This document shows, in pieces, positions 20,412 through 33,276 of a DNA stretch of 64,000 nt. Position 1 is the stretch's first letter; each line of letters begins with the position of its first letter. The DNA lies in NCBI RefSeq assembly GCF_026914185.1, contig NC_070568.1, positions 2,252,001 through 2,316,000 on the forward strand, written 5' to 3'. The notes under the pieces are model-generated. The model did not search any database and was not told the DNA's origin. It saw nothing but the letters and a program-made list of their open reading frames with translations. Source of the stretch: Puccinia triticina (lineage: Eukaryota > Basidiomycota > Pucciniomycetes > Pucciniales > Pucciniaceae). Made by a program: the position numbers and the translations under genes.

Positions 20412-20602
20412 ATGCCTCCCGTTACCTGCACCAACCACGGCAAGGAGATTGGTGGCGGCAACCACTACTGCATTATCTGCCGCGCCCCCGCTCCCCCCAC
20501 CCCTCCCGGTAAGTGAAAAGAATCCTCTTCACACAACCCGACTCCTGCAGAACGACTCGACTGACCCAAGATTCCACTTATACTTTGATGTTCCCAGCCT
20601 GA
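20412..20602 (+). CDS. Gene A9: small CxxC peptide, CTNH class (33 aa)
   Basis: Exons 20412-20508 and 20598-20602, intron 89 nt, TATA box 20327-20334. It starts MPPVTCTNHG and ends PPTPPA. Its promoter is of the A4 type (TTGTTGCATAAGCAG upstream), so regulatory and coding classes have been reshuffled by recombination. Confidence 0.8.
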
Positions 20603-21559
20603 ATTCTCCTCCCGCCTGAGGCTCCTGCAAACTTACTTTGGCCTTTCTGGAACTCTTTCTTTTTTTCTCCGAGCAAACCGTAGGTCTCTTTCAACATCCA
20701 CATCCTCCTCACTCGAAATCAGCCTTGTACTAATTTTTTCCTCCACTATCAGTCTGTGTATCACACTCGGGCACCATCATGGCTGAGCATCTTATTATCT
20801 CAATTGATAAATCGAGGTAAGGTATTGGATACTATTGCAATCCTTTCGGTTGAATCACACACTGATATCCTTCCTCTCTTCTCTTAACACTGTGGCGTTT
20901 CCGACGGCGGTGGTTTCTTTACTCTCCCAGTTTCCTTTCTGATTTGCAGCCATATTGTTGTATATTTAGTTCTCTCTTTTTTTGCAGATGTTTTTGAAAT
21001 TCAATGCCTCTTGCCTTGATCGAGCTCTGAGAAAAAATAGTCTTTTCATGGAAAGAATTTTGCAATTTTATGTGATCTGTACAATGAACATGATAAAATT
21101 TGATGACACTCTTACTCGATCCTTCCTCTGGCAGGACATTGGGAGATTGAACAGTATTCTTGCTTCTTAAAGCATAGGACACCAATATGCGTCACTTGTC
21201 CGTCACCGCCAGCTGAGTAACCAGGACATTCGCAGCAAAATGGGGTTGAGTCTGATTCCTCCCAATGTGCCAGGTCCGGGTGGATGCGGCTGCCCCACCT
21301 TAATTTTACCCTTCTCACTTTCCCGAAAGGAGAATTGGGAATAATTTAGTGTTTTTTTATATTTGTCCGAACCAGGCCGGCAGAAGGTGTATAGTTTTTT
21401 TAGGGGGCTAGCCAAGTCGCGAGGCGGGTCAGCATTCCGTACGAGTGCTTTGATGCGAAACCCGACTCGCGCGGCCCCTTTGTGATCACGCGGCGGTCGC
21501 CTCGACGAGGGTGTTGGCAGCTTGCGCAGCGTGAGACGCTGAGCCCACCTTCCCCTGTC
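20603..21559. other. Spacer across the macro-repeat phase point
   Basis: No gene. From 20734 it equals window positions 1-826. It reads continuously from A9 into the B1 promoter, showing that the tandem junction has no foreign sequence at this phase. Confidence 0.5.
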
Positions 21560-21657
21560 TATAAAAGACGAACCACCAAGACCGAAGTACCTGCCTCCAA
21601 CCATCACCTCGCCCTCCTCCTCACCCCCTCAGGAAAAACAAAAAGACAAAAACAAAA

Positions 21658-21851
21658 ATGCCTCCCGTTGTCTGCACCAACCACGGCAAGGAGATCGGTG
21701 GCGGCAACCACTACTGCATCATCTGCCGCGCCCCCGCTCCCCCCACCCCTGCCGGTAAGTGAAAAGAATCCTCTTTGTACAATCCGAGTCCTCAAGAGCG
21801 GCTCGATTGACCCAACATACCATTTTTACTCTCATGTTCCTTGTAGCCTGA
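21658..21851 (+). CDS. Gene B1: small CxxC peptide, CTNH class (33 aa)
   Basis: Exons 21658-21754 and 21847-21851; TATA box 21560-21567. Exons match A1. The downstream exon-like blocks lie at 22003-22064 and 22146-22184. Confidence 0.8.
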
Positions 21852-23246
21852 ATGTCCTTTCCCCCTCGTCACGCTTCTGGAATCTTTGTTCGGCCTTTCT
21901 CGAAATATTGTTTACTTGAGCAAGTTGTAGGTCTCTTTTAGTATCCACATCTTCCTCGCTTGGCATCATCATCGGGCTAATTCCTCTGTGACTTTCCTTC
22001 AGTATCAGTCTCTGTTCTTCCTCATCATGGCCAACTAGTCAAGTATCTCAATGGGAACATCGAGGTAAAGCATTGGCTGGTATTGAAATCTCTCGGGATG
22101 AATTCCATACTGAATCATTTCTCTTTTCCCGAAATCTTGTTTCAGACGGCGGCGGTCTCTCTACTCTCTCAAACTTTTTTCTGACTTTTAAACTGGTCTT
22201 TGTATCTTTAGTTGTCCTTATTTTCGGGTGTTTCTCAAATCCAATGCCTTTGATTTGTGACCTTCTCAAACTGCGAAAGCCCTTCCTCAGAGTACTTCTT
22301 GAATTGTTTTTGGCCTTCAGGAACAAACCTGGGATACTCAAGCAATCCTAACTTTTCTTATCCTCATAGTCACCGAATGCATATATCTATATTCCAAGTT
22401 TTACAATCGTGCATGGTGTATTTTCCGAAAGAGAGAAAGAAATCACAATTTACCCTTGCTTAATGTTATTTGGGGAACACGAGCTGCCTCTGTTTCCTGG
22501 TCTTCGAGCAGAGTGCAAGCTCTTCCGAAGTGCCCGGGATTGCCTTAAGAGACAAAGACAAATGTAGTGGCTCGCAAAATGTCCAGAAACAACAATATAT
22601 ATAAGGCCTACCGCTGTCAACCAGCGTCACCTCGCTCCCATGTTGTGATTCTTTTCCAGTTTCTGCTCGGGGGTATTCACTCATCGAGCCCGATAGAAAA
22701 CTGTATTTTACCTCCCCTTGGATAATATAGTTAGCCCTATTGCATGACTTCTGCCCCCCTCCCCTAGTGTAATCCTGTTTTGCTTTTTCCTCGGGGGTAT
22801 TAACCAATTGAGCTCGATAGAAAAATTGATTTTACTTACCCTCCCTAGGTTGACCCGTACACAGTTGAGAAGTCTGAGGCAGGTTGAGCTCGATAGTTCT
22901 GAGGGTTTGAGGTCTCGGTGGATGTGTCCGTCAGGCCACCTTAGCCCTATAGCTTCCCGAAAGGAGGCATATCTGATTCTTATTATTTGCCGGGAACGGG
23001 AAAAAGCATGCTGAGTGTGTAGTTTACATGTACAGCAAAGTCGCGATGCGGTTTAGTATTCCGTGCGAGTGCTTTGATGAAAACACGTCGCGCGCGCCCC
23101 CTTTGAGATCACGCGGTCACGCCCCAATGCGTGCGCAGCGCAAGACGCCGAGCCCACCTGCACCGGTCTATAAAAGACCAACCACCAAGACCGCACTACC
23201 TACCTCCAACCATCACCTCGCCCTCCTCTTCACCCATAAAAAAAGA

Positions 23247-23443
23247 ATGCCTCCCCCACAAGTTGTCGTCTGCACCAACCACGGCAAGGAGATTGGTGGC
23301 GGCAACCACTACTGCATTATCTGCCGCACCCCCGCTCCCGCCACCCCTCCCGGTAAGTTGAACAAACCCTCTTCGCACGATCCGATCACTTCTGAAACCG
23401 ACTGACCAGTGATTCAACCTCTGTTCTAATCTTCCCAGCCTGA
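23247..23443 (+). CDS. Gene B2: small CxxC peptide, long CTNH class (36 aa)
   Basis: Exons 23247-23352 and 23439-23443; TATA box 23169-23176. Matches A2, including the RTPAPATPP tail and the downstream blocks (23611-23678, 23767-23832). Confidence 0.78.
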
Positions 23444-24339
23444 ATTTCCCTTCTCGTTAACTTCTAGGCTCCTGCAATCTTGCTTTCGGCTTTCTGGAAC
23501 TCCTTTTTGTTTTTCCTGAGAAAAGTGTAGGTGTGTCTCTTCCAGGATCCACATCGAAATCAGCCTTGTATTTGTTCCTTTGTCCTGACTTGATTTTCCA
23601 CAAATTTCAGTGCGTGTACATATCATAGTCAGTTCAAATCACCCCCGAACAGCCAAGTATCTCAATGCGAACATCGAGGTGAGGTATTGGATACTATTGA
23701 AATCTCTCGGGTTGGATTCCACACTGAATCCCTCTCCTTTCCCTGACAATTTGTGATATACTTCAGACGGCGGTGGCCTCTCCACTATCCCAATTGTTTC
23801 TCTGCTTTTCCACCATGTCTTTGTATCTTTAGTTTTCCCTGTTTTCCGGCCTTTCTGAAATTCAAAGCCTTCAATTTTTTTCCTTCTCAAAGTGGGAAAG
23901 CCCATTTACATTCCGTCTCAAAGCACTCGTCGGATACTCAAGCAATTCTTCATTGTATGTATACTTAGTGGTGAAATGTTGTTGGCCACTTCCAACGCCT
24001 TGATCCTACATGATCATGTTTTCATACTGCCAAATAGTGGGCTTGTTGCCTACGTTTAACTTTCACCTCGGCATATTCGCCACCGATAAATGCCACTCGT
24101 CCAACAAGGCAAGCTGAGTAGGATTCTGAGGTGGCTAGCGAAATGGCTGCGTTGTTTTAATATTCCGTCAGAGTGCTTTCGCGGGTCCCCATTGTGATCA
24201 CGCGGCGGTCGCTTGGACGAGGGTCTTGGCAGCTTGCGCAGCGCAAAGCACGGAGCCCACGTTCGGCGGTCTATAAAGAACGCACCACCAAGACCGGACT
24301 ACCTAGCTCCAACACTCCTCCCTACCCACTCAAAAAAAG

Positions 24340-24536
24340 ATGCCTCCTCCACAAGTTGTTGTCGTCAAGAACGAGGGTGGCAAGGAGATTGGAGGCGGCA
24401 ACCACTACTGCATCATCTGCCGCGCCCCTGCTTCACCTACCCCTTCAGGTAAGCACCCCAAGTCCTCTGCATCACATTCCTCTCGCAGAATCCCTCGGCG
24501 GACTCGGCTTCTGATTTCACTCTATTCCCAGCCTGA
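24340..24536 (+). CDS. Gene B3: small CxxC peptide, KNEG class (37 aa)
   Basis: Exons 24340-24448 and 24532-24536; TATAAAGA at 24272-24279. Matches A3. Confidence 0.78.
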
Positions 24537-25563
24537 AAACCTTTTCTGCTTTTCTTGATCTGATGGTCGGGCGCCTGGAAGTCTCCCCACCATACTCTTC
24601 CTCATGCCGTAGGTTCCTTTCAATGTATATTCATCTGGTCTCATTTGCACTGAACTCCCCAGACATTTCTGGTTGCCCTTAGCTCGCCCCTCACGTTTTC
24701 TCCGAAAAAAAAAAAAAAAAAAGCCCTGTTGATCACAGCAGAAAAATCAAGTCGACATATCTACACAACCATGTAAGACTTGCTATCCTCCCAACATTGC
24801 TTGGCTATTGGGCTGATCTCTTGATCGTTCTCTCCCTTTCGGCCCTCTCGGTACATAGGATCCCCTCCTTTCTGATTTATCTATCTCTTGTTTTTATCAC
24901 CATCTGTTGTAACTTTACCTTTTCGATCCTCAGAGTCGCGGAAGTCTGAGCTTTGTAAAGCTTGATTTATTTGAATGTATGAGGTCGGGTTGGATGTGGC
25001 CGCAAGACCTGGCTAGCCTTATGACTTCCGAACCCCTGCCCTAATATAATCCTGATCGGCTTTTTGGTCGGGGGTATGAACCAATCGAGCTCTAGGGAAA
25101 ACTAGAGTTTAAGCTCACTAGGTTGAACCAGAAACACACACAGCTGAGAATTCTGGGGCGAGTTGAGTTCGGTGAGGTCCAGTGGATGTGGCCGTCAGAC
25201 CACCTGAGGCCTCTCACTTCCCCGACAGGAGGAATACTCTTTACTGCCAGGCAAGGGCCGGATGAGTGTCTCTAGTTTCTTAGAAGGCTTACAGCGTAGT
25301 CGCGACGTGGGTTAGGATTCCGTCCGAGTGTCCGCGCGCCCCTTTTGAGATTGAGATCACGCGGTGACTTGTTGCATAAGCAGAACACGAGTCGCACGTC
25401 CTTTGTGGACACGCGGCGGTTGCCTGGACGAGGGTCTTGGTAGTTTGCGCAGCGCGAGACGCTGAGCCCACCTTGCCCTGCCTATAAAAGACGAACCACC
25501 AAGACCGAACTACCTACCTCCAACCATCACCTCGCCCTCCTCCTGACCTCAGGAAAAAAAACA

Positions 25564-25674
25564 ATGCCTCCCAAAGTTACTGTTGTCTGCACCAACCAGG
25601 GCAAGGAGATCGGTGGCGGCAACCACTACTGCATCATCTGCCGCGCCCCCGCTCCCACCACCCCCCCCCAGTAA
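25564..25674 (+). CDS. Gene B4: small CxxC peptide, CTNQ class, altered C-terminus
   Basis: Matches A4 including the nine-C run that shifts the exon end. The unspliced model stops at TAA 25672-25674. The spliced alternative uses donor 25671 and stops at 25779-25781. TATA box 25483-25490. Confidence 0.65.
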   Translation: MPPKVTVVCTNQGKEIGGGNHYCIICRAPAPTTPPQ

Positions 25675-26744
25675 GTGAAAATAATCCTCTTCGCACAACA
25701 CGACTCCTGCAGAACGACTCGACTGACCCAAGATTCCACTTTTACTTTGACGCTCCCAGCCTGAATTCTCCTCCCGCCTGAGGCTCCTGCATCCTGCAAA
25801 CTTACTTTGGCCTTTCTGGAACTCTTTTTTTTTTTTCTCCGAGCAAACCGTAGGTCTCTTTCAATATCCACATCCTCCTCACTCGAAACCAGCCTTGTAC
25901 TAATTTTTTCCTCCACTATCAGTCTATCGCTCGGGCACCATCGTGGCTGAGCATCCGATTATCTCAATTGAAAAATCGAGGTAAGGTATTGGATATTGAA
26001 ATCCCTCCGGTTGAATAACACACTGATATCTTTCCACTCTTCTCTTAGCACTGTGGGATACATTTCCGACGGCGGTGGTTTCTTTACTCTCCTTTGTGAT
26101 TTGCAGCCATGTCGTTATATATTTAGTTCTCTTTTCGTGCAGATGTTTTTGAAATTCAATGCCTCTTGCCTTAATCAAGCTCCGAGAAAAAATAGTCTTT
26201 TCATGATTGAACAGTATTCTTGTTTCTTAAAGCATAGGACACCAATATGCGTCACTTGTCCAGCACCGCCAGCTGAGTAAACAGGACATTCGCAGCAAAA
26301 TGGGGTTGAGTCTGATCGCTCCCAATGTGCCAGGTCCGGGTGGATGCGGCTGCCCCACCTTAATTTTACCCTTTTCACTTTCCCAAAAGGAGAATTGGGA
26401 ATAATCTAGTGTTTTTTTATATTTGTCTGAACCAGGCCGGCAGAAGGTGTACAGTTTTTTTTAGGGGGCTAGCCAAGTCGCGAGGCGAGTCAGCATTCCG
26501 TACGAGTGCTTTGATGTGAAACCCGACTCGCGCGCCCCCTTTGTGATCACGCGGCGGTCGCCTCGACGAGGGTGTTGGCAGCTTGCGCAGCGCGAGACGC
26601 TGAGCCCACCTTCGCCTGTATATAAAAGACGAACCACCAAGACCGAACTACCTCCCTCCAACCATCACCTCGCCTTCCTCCTCACCCCCTCAGGAAAAAC
26701 AAAAACAAAAACAAAAAAACAACAACAAAAAACAAAAAACAAAA

Positions 26745-26938
26745 ATGCCTCCGGTTACCTGCACCAACCACGGCAAGGAGATTGGTGGCGGCAACCACTA
26801 CTGCATCATCTGCCGCGCCCCCGCTCCCCCCACCCCTGCCGGTAAGTGAAAAGAATCCTCTTTGCACAATCCGACTCCCGAAGAGCGACTCGACTGACCC
26901 AAATTTCCATTTTGACTCTGATCATGTTCCTAGCCTGA
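26745..26938 (+). CDS. Gene B5: small CxxC peptide, CTNH class (33 aa)
   Basis: Exons 26745-26841 and 26934-26938. The coding sequence matches A5, but the promoter and leader differ: TATATAAAAG (box at 26621-26628) instead of TCTATAAAAG, and two substitutions in the leader (GAACTACCTCCC). These are among the few A/B differences and fall exactly in the core promoter. Confidence 0.8.
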
Positions 26939-27740
26939 ATTTCCTTTCCCCCTCGTCACGCTTCTGGACTCTTTCTTCGGCCTTTCCCGAAATATTGTTG
27001 ACTTGAGCATGTTGTAGGTCTCTTTCAATATCCACATCTTCCTCGCTTGGAATCATCATCGGGCTAATTCCTCTGTGACTTTCCTTCAGTATCAGTCTCT
27101 GCTCTTCCTCATCATGGCCAGCTAGTCAAGTATCTCAATGGGAACATCGAGGTAAAGCATTGGCTGGTATTGAAATCTCTCGGGATGAATTCCATACTGA
27201 ATCATTTCTCTTTTCCCGAAATCTTGTTTCAGACGGCGGCGGTCTCTCTACTCTCTCAAACTTTTTTCTGACTTTTAAACTGGTCTTTGTATCTTTAGTT
27301 GTCCTTATTTTCGGGTGTTTCTGAAATCCAATGCCTTTGATTTGTGACCTTCTCAAACTGCGAAAGCCCTTCCTCAGAGTACTTCTTGAATTGTTTTTGG
27401 CCTTCAGGAACAAACCTGGGATACTCAAGCAATCCTTCATTGCATCCTTGCCGTTAAAAGGATGTTATCACCTTGAGATGAGAGCCACTCGTCAAGCATT
27501 AAGGCAAGCGGAGTAGGCTTCTCAGGTGGCTTCCGGCATGACTATGCAGTTTAGTATGCCGTCCGAGTGCTTTCGGGCGTCCCCTCTCGCCCGTCCTCCT
27601 TTGTCATCACGCGGCGGTCAGAGGGTCTTGGCACCTTGCGCAGCGCAAAGCACTGAGCCCACCTTTGCCGCTCTACAAAAGACGCACTACCAAGACCAGA
27701 CTACCTACCTCCAACCTTCCTGCTTACCCACTAAAAACAG

Positions 27741-27941
27741 ATGCCTCCTCCACAAGTTATCGTCGTCAAGAACGAGGGTGGCAAGGAGATTGGAGGCGGC
27801 AACCACTACTGCATCATCTGCCGCGCCCCCGCTCCACCTACCCCTCCAAGTAAGCACCCCAAATCCTCTTCATCGCATTACTCGCTAGCTTAGATCCCCT
27901 CGACAGGCTCATCTTCTGCTTTCCCACCATTCCCAGCCTGA
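27741..27941 (+). CDS. Gene B6: small CxxC peptide, KNEG class (37 aa)
   Basis: Exons 27741-27849 and 27937-27941, TACAAAAG at 27674-27681. Matches A6. The 72-bp deletion of copy B lies about 260 bp upstream. Confidence 0.76.
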
Positions 27942-29335
27942 ACCCCTCTCCTGGTCTTATTTATATGATGCTTTGGCGCCTGGAAGTCTCCCCATCGTAC
28001 TCCTCCTCGCGGCGTAGGTTCGCTTCAATGAATAATCATCTGGTATTATTTGTACTAACTCCTTAAATATTTTTGGTCGCCCTTAGTTCTCCCTCCTACC
28101 CATTCGCACAAACAACACTCCGGTCAGTTGATCACCGCAGAATGATCAAGCTGACAGATCTGCGCAACAATGTAAGACTTGTTGTGCTCTCAACATTGCT
28201 TGACTATTGGACTGATTTCTCTCTTTGATCCTCTCCCAGCTTTAAGTACATAGGAGCTCCCTCCTTTCTGATCTATTCATCATTTGTCTTTGTCGCCATC
28301 TTTTCTCTTTGTCGCCATCTTTTCTCTTTATCGCCGCTTTTCTCTTTATCGCCACTTTTCTCTTTATCGCCATCTTTCATAATGTTACCTTTTCTTGCTT
28401 TTTTGATCCTGAGAGTCACGGAATCCATATATTTATTCAAGCTTCCCGATCTTACATCGTGTGTTATCCATAACAGAGAAAGATAGTACAAGTTACCCTT
28501 GTTTGATGTTACTTGGGGAGCAATGAGCTGCTTGTGTTTCCGGGTCTTCGAAAAGAGGGAAACCTCATCCCAAGGCAGGGCATTCAAGATATATGCATTG
28601 GCTCGGCAAGGGACCAGAGAAATAGGGCCGAGCGCTGTTCCGCCCCTGGTGTGATTTTGTTCCTGTACCCGTGTCCACTCGGGCGTATTCACTTATCGAG
28701 CTGGATAGAAAAATTTATTTTACGGCACCTATGTCAGCCCGTACACACCTTGGAAGTCTGAGGTGTGTAGAGCTTGATTTCTTTGAATGTTTGAGATCGG
28801 GGTTGGATGTGGCCGTAAGACCTGGCTAGCCCTATGACTTCCGACCCTCTCCCCCAGTGTAATCCTATTCGGCTTTTTGATCAGGGGTAGGAACCAATCG
28901 AGCTCTAGGGAAAGCTAGATTTTACGCTCAGGCGAGTAGAGTTCGGTGAGGTCCGGTGGGTGTGGCCGTCGCATCACCTGAGCCCTGTCAATTTCCGGAA
29001 AGGAGAAATAATCTTTACTATCAGGAAAGGAGAAATAATCTTTACTGTCAGGCAAAGGCCGGCTGAGTGTGTCCAGTTTCTTAGGAGGCTTACAGCGTAG
29101 TCGCGACGCCGGTTAGCATTCCGTCCGAGTGCTACACAATCCGCGCGCCCCCTTTGAGATCACTCGCGCGTCCCCTTTGTGATCACGCGGCGGTCGCCTC
29201 GACGAGGGTCTTGGCAGCTTGCGCAGCGCGAGACGCTGAGCCCACCTTCCCCTGTCTATAAAAGACGGACCACCAAGACCGAATTACCTACCTCCAACCA
29301 TCACCTCGCCCTCCTCCTGACCTCAGGATAAAAAA

Positions 29336-29536
29336 ATGCCACCCAAAGTTACTGCTGTCTGCACCAACCAGGGCAAGGAGATCGGTGGCGGCAACCACTA
29401 CTGCATCATCTGCCGCGCCCCCACTCCCCCCACCCCTCCCAGTAAGTGAAATAAAATCTTCTTCGCACAATCTGACTGCTGAAGAGCGACTCGACTGACC
29501 CAACATTCCACTTTTACTCTCGTATCCCTAGCCTGA
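29336..29536 (+). CDS. Gene B7: small CxxC peptide, CTNQ class (36 aa)
   Basis: Exons 29336-29441 and 29532-29536, TATA box 29257-29264. Matches A7. One substitution (GTAGGTATC for GTAGGTCTC) lies in the downstream conserved motif near 29612. Confidence 0.78.
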
Positions 29537-30338
29537 ATTTTCATCCCCCCTCCTGATCAGGCTCCTGGACCCTTGCTCCGTCTGGAACTCTTTTTTACAC
29601 GAGCAAAGTGTAGGTATCTTTCAATATCCACACACCTTCCCCGCCCCGAATTATCCTCATACTAATTCCTTCGTGATTTTCCTCCACTATCAGTCTGTGT
29701 ATCACACTCGGTCCTGATCATGCCCGAAAATCAAAATATTTAAAGTGGAAAATCAAGGTGGGGATTGGATACTATTGAAATACTTTCAGTTGAATTGTAC
29801 ACTGATATTCTCCCTCTCTTCCTAACACTTTGCGATATACCTCAGACGGCGGCGGTATCTCCACTCTTCCTTTTTTGTTTTCCTGCTTTGCAGCTATATT
29901 TCTATTTATTTCTTTTTTGTTTGTTTTTTTTGTTGTAGCCATTTTTGAAATTGAATGCCTCTTGCCTTACTCAAGCTTTGAAAAAAGAAAAAAAAATCCA
30001 TGATAACCTTGTGAACAAATGATGAACACTTTGACTGATCAACCCTCCCTCTTGCGGGTTATAAGGAGACTGAACTGCAGTCTTGTCTCTTTTCGACGGG
30101 CTAAGATAAGAAAACAGTGTCACTTCTCCAGTAACGCAAGCTGAGTAAACGGGACATTTGCAGGTAGATAAGGTTGAGAACCAACCAACATGTTTTTCCA
30201 GCAATGCAAGATGAACATTTGCAAGGAAATAGGTTTGCACCTGATTGCTCCCAATTTTCCAGGGCCAGGTGGATATGGCTGTCCCACCTTTTTCCCAAAA
30301 CTAGAATTGGGAATTATCCAGTTTTTTTTTTTTATACA

Positions 30339-30371
30339 CTAGAGGCCAAGGCAGCTGCGCCGCTGCAGGGT
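30339..30371 (-). mobile_element. Helitron-like 3' terminus (copy B of 9678)
   Basis: Same hairpin and CTAG end, opening the transposon block of copy B. Confidence 0.55.
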
Positions 30372-31209
30372 ACAACACCCTGAAGACCAGGAACCATTTT
30401 TTTATACATGTACAACAAAACATGTTTAACTATATACATGCAACATTCTAGGTTCAGGTTTAATAAATACCACTATTTGGCATCCACCAATGTGCTGCAG
30501 AGGGTGAAAAAGGAAACCCCTGTACTGCCAGTTCAACAGAACTCAAGGCTTGGTGAAAGCCAAGTTTAGCTCTCAGGATACCACCCATGTGGTGGATGCC
30601 ACATCAGCTTGGGAGCTAACCATGGCTCACTGTTAGCACTGCATCCAGAAAGCTCCTGCGGTGAAGTTTCTCTCAGGTTTGATTCCTGACTTAAAAGTTA
30701 AAAGATGGGTGAGAATGAAATCACTGTGTAACTACTGTATGGACTAAACACATGTCACAGATTGCACACTCATGTTTTGAGAGGCTGGAGATCCAAGCTC
30801 CTTCCTCATCCCAAAATCTACCATATTTGATCCAGAACCCCCAGAACCCCAGACCCCAGGTTGTCTCTTCCTCTCCACAGACCAGAACTTATTATGTACA
30901 TATCCAGGTTTATTAAAGAGGCAGTTTTTACAAAATCCAAAAAAAATCCAGAACAAGGGTTCCCCCTGCAAAGTCACCACAACAACAATAATGGTTTCCT
31001 CAAGGTACAAATGTGAAAAAAAGTTGCAAAACAGTGACTTATCAACAAATAGACAGGATAAATGTGAAGCACAAAATCTCTCTGTGAGTATATACAAATT
31101 TGATCTCAGAAGAAAAGGATAGAGAAAAAGGAAAGTGGTTCAGAATCTACAATAATATTCTAAGTATTACATGTGTAAGATTCATGAATAATGTATCTTA
31201 CATATATAA

Positions 31210-31241
31210 CTAGAGGCCAAAGCAGCTTTGCCGCTGCAGGG
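31210..31241 (-). mobile_element. Helitron-like 3' terminus (copy B of 10549)
   Basis: Identical arrangement of hairpin and CTAG/T on the minus strand. Confidence 0.55.
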
Positions 31242-31658
31242 AAGAGCTCCCCCTCCCTTCCCCTCCAAGGCAACCACTCCTTTCTGCCATCTTCCTCATT
31301 CCCAAGAGCCCCATCCCACGCAGTTGCCTTCACTTGTCAGGTGTCTCCTAGTCCTGGGCCAGCTCATCAATCATTGCCAGGTGTCTCTTTGACTCTGTCA
31401 GCCGCCACAGATAGGCTATCAACACAAGACATGACAACAATAGCAAAAGCCCAAAATCTAGCAGGAAACATCACATCCCCAATTTCTCTGGTGCAAAGTC
31501 TTGCTGAAATCAGTTGGAGGTCAAGACAGATGATAAACAAATATGACCAAGTTCTTTGTCTAATACATTATCCAAGTCCACAATGTTTGTTTACGCGCTC
31601 CCAAGTCTTGGGTTGCTGTGGTGTAAGAGAAAACATCTCAACATAGTTAAGATGTGTA

Positions 31659-32065
31659 CAGTGGGTGCGCTATAGTTTTTGGTGCGGGGTGAAAACATGT
31701 AACAACCCAAGTTCACCCAAGTTTAACTGAGAGGCATATCACCCATGACCCAGCTCACCTCTCATCATTGGTCAGCAATCAACACCAGCAACACCCCCAA
31801 TACCTCATGAAACCATTCCCAACTCCCTCCGCATACCCTCATGATTCTCTCATATTTTTTGAAAAAATATCCAGCAAGTCAAACATTTTCTGATAATTTC
31901 ATCATGTTTTATCTTTTCTTCTACTTGCTGTGTAATTATAATGTCTTTTGCATCTTTTTCCTTGACCCCTTGAGCCCTCCTGAGAAATAAAATGGAGCTT
32001 TAAAAGTCCTCCTTGTCCCTCAAAAATTAAAAAATGGTGCGCCAAAAATTATAGCGCACCCACTG
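31659..32065. mobile_element. TA-flanked MITE (copy B)
   Basis: Same 407-bp element as at 10998-11404, with TA at both ends. Confidence 0.8.
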
Positions 32066-32959
32066 TACATGTCAGGAGTTCAGGACTTTGAGTGATAGCA
32101 TGATATGAGCAAGAGGGGCCATGATCCACATCATTAACCCAAAAAAAGTTAAATGCTAGTGGGAAGACCATGAAGGCTATCCATAAACCAGATGTTTTCA
32201 ATGGGAAAACAGGCATGCCAATTACATATCTATCAATCAAAGGATATGGTGTGTGAGAGCGGGTTGGGGAGACGGAAGGGTTAGAGCTCCAGTAGAGAAT
32301 CACAATGATGGAGGTTCTGAGTCTAGATGCACCATTAATGTTGACATATCCTATGCCCAGAGTTGTCAAGTGGCCTTGTGAATTGTGCTTGGCAAGGCGC
32401 TTGATACCCTTGGCTTGTTGGGCTCTGAGCTTGACAAGGCCAAGACCAGCAGAAAGAATTTCAGTGACAGGTGGTTTTGGATTCCATAGAAGCCTGTGGT
32501 AAATATCACAGCAAGAGCGCAATGTGGACAGCCAAAACAGCGGCCAGGATTGCTTGTTAGAAGCAAGACCCAAGAAAGCCCAGAGTGGAGGGGTTCATGT
32601 CCGCACCCCAAACTTGGACCTTGAGTTGGGAAGCTTTGGGGTCGCAGTTGAGGAGCCGGGCTGTCAAGTCTTGGTAGCCATTCTGGATGTTTGATATTGT
32701 CAGGTCTGGGTTGTATGTAGGGTCATTGATGTCCTACCAGTTAAACTTAAACAAATATGTTTTTTTGTTAAGAAAATTGGCAATGCTTGGAGCCAAAGAT
32801 GAGGTTTCTTACCCAGTCAAAGGGGACACGGCACCAGCCCAGCCTTTTGCTCTTAATGGCTGACAGCAGATTATAAGTGGCCAAGACAAGTTTATTGTGG
32901 AGGAGGCCGTCGGCGTCTATTACAGTGAGCTTGACCTTATTGAACCCTTTGTCAGCTGG
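32066..32959 (-). pseudogene. Multi-exon gene fragment (copy B)
   Basis: Exons 32959-32813 and 32733 downward correspond to the copy A fragment. Here the sequence before the first exon is retained (CTGACATAGTAG/ acceptor with a plausible branch site), so this end is intronic rather than a break. Confidence 0.4.
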
Positions 32960-33276
32960 CTACTATGTCAGAGCCACCGTGACATAATATCCAAAGCAAA
33001 CATGAAATATCATTAGATAAGACCTTATTACTGCTATTACTTATACTTACAGATATAAAACCTGGAATATGATTCCGGATTCTGAATCTAAACCCAATTT
33101 AACTTAGGGTACCTCACTTCAAGGTACCCTTAATTTTTACTGCTTCCTTGTGTAAATGTGCATTGAAAATTTAACAGGTACACTCAAAAGGAGTGATATG
33201 TATGCTCATAAGCGTATGTACATATGCTTATACCCCAGTTTCAGTAACAAAACTGAAGTGTTATGTTTAGCTTAGA

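Larger units (their letters stand above)
1..20733. repeat. Macro-repeat copy A (window-phase copy 1 of 3)
   Basis: Positions 1 onward recur almost base for base from 20734 and again from 45137, so the window is a head-to-tail series of one long segment. Copy A contains genes A1-A9 and a transposon block at about 9.68-19.2 kb. Its start is set by the window edge, not by a biological boundary. Compared with B and C it lacks a 2486-bp segment at 12307/12308, with no target duplication, so loss in A is more likely than gain in the others. Confidence 0.95.
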
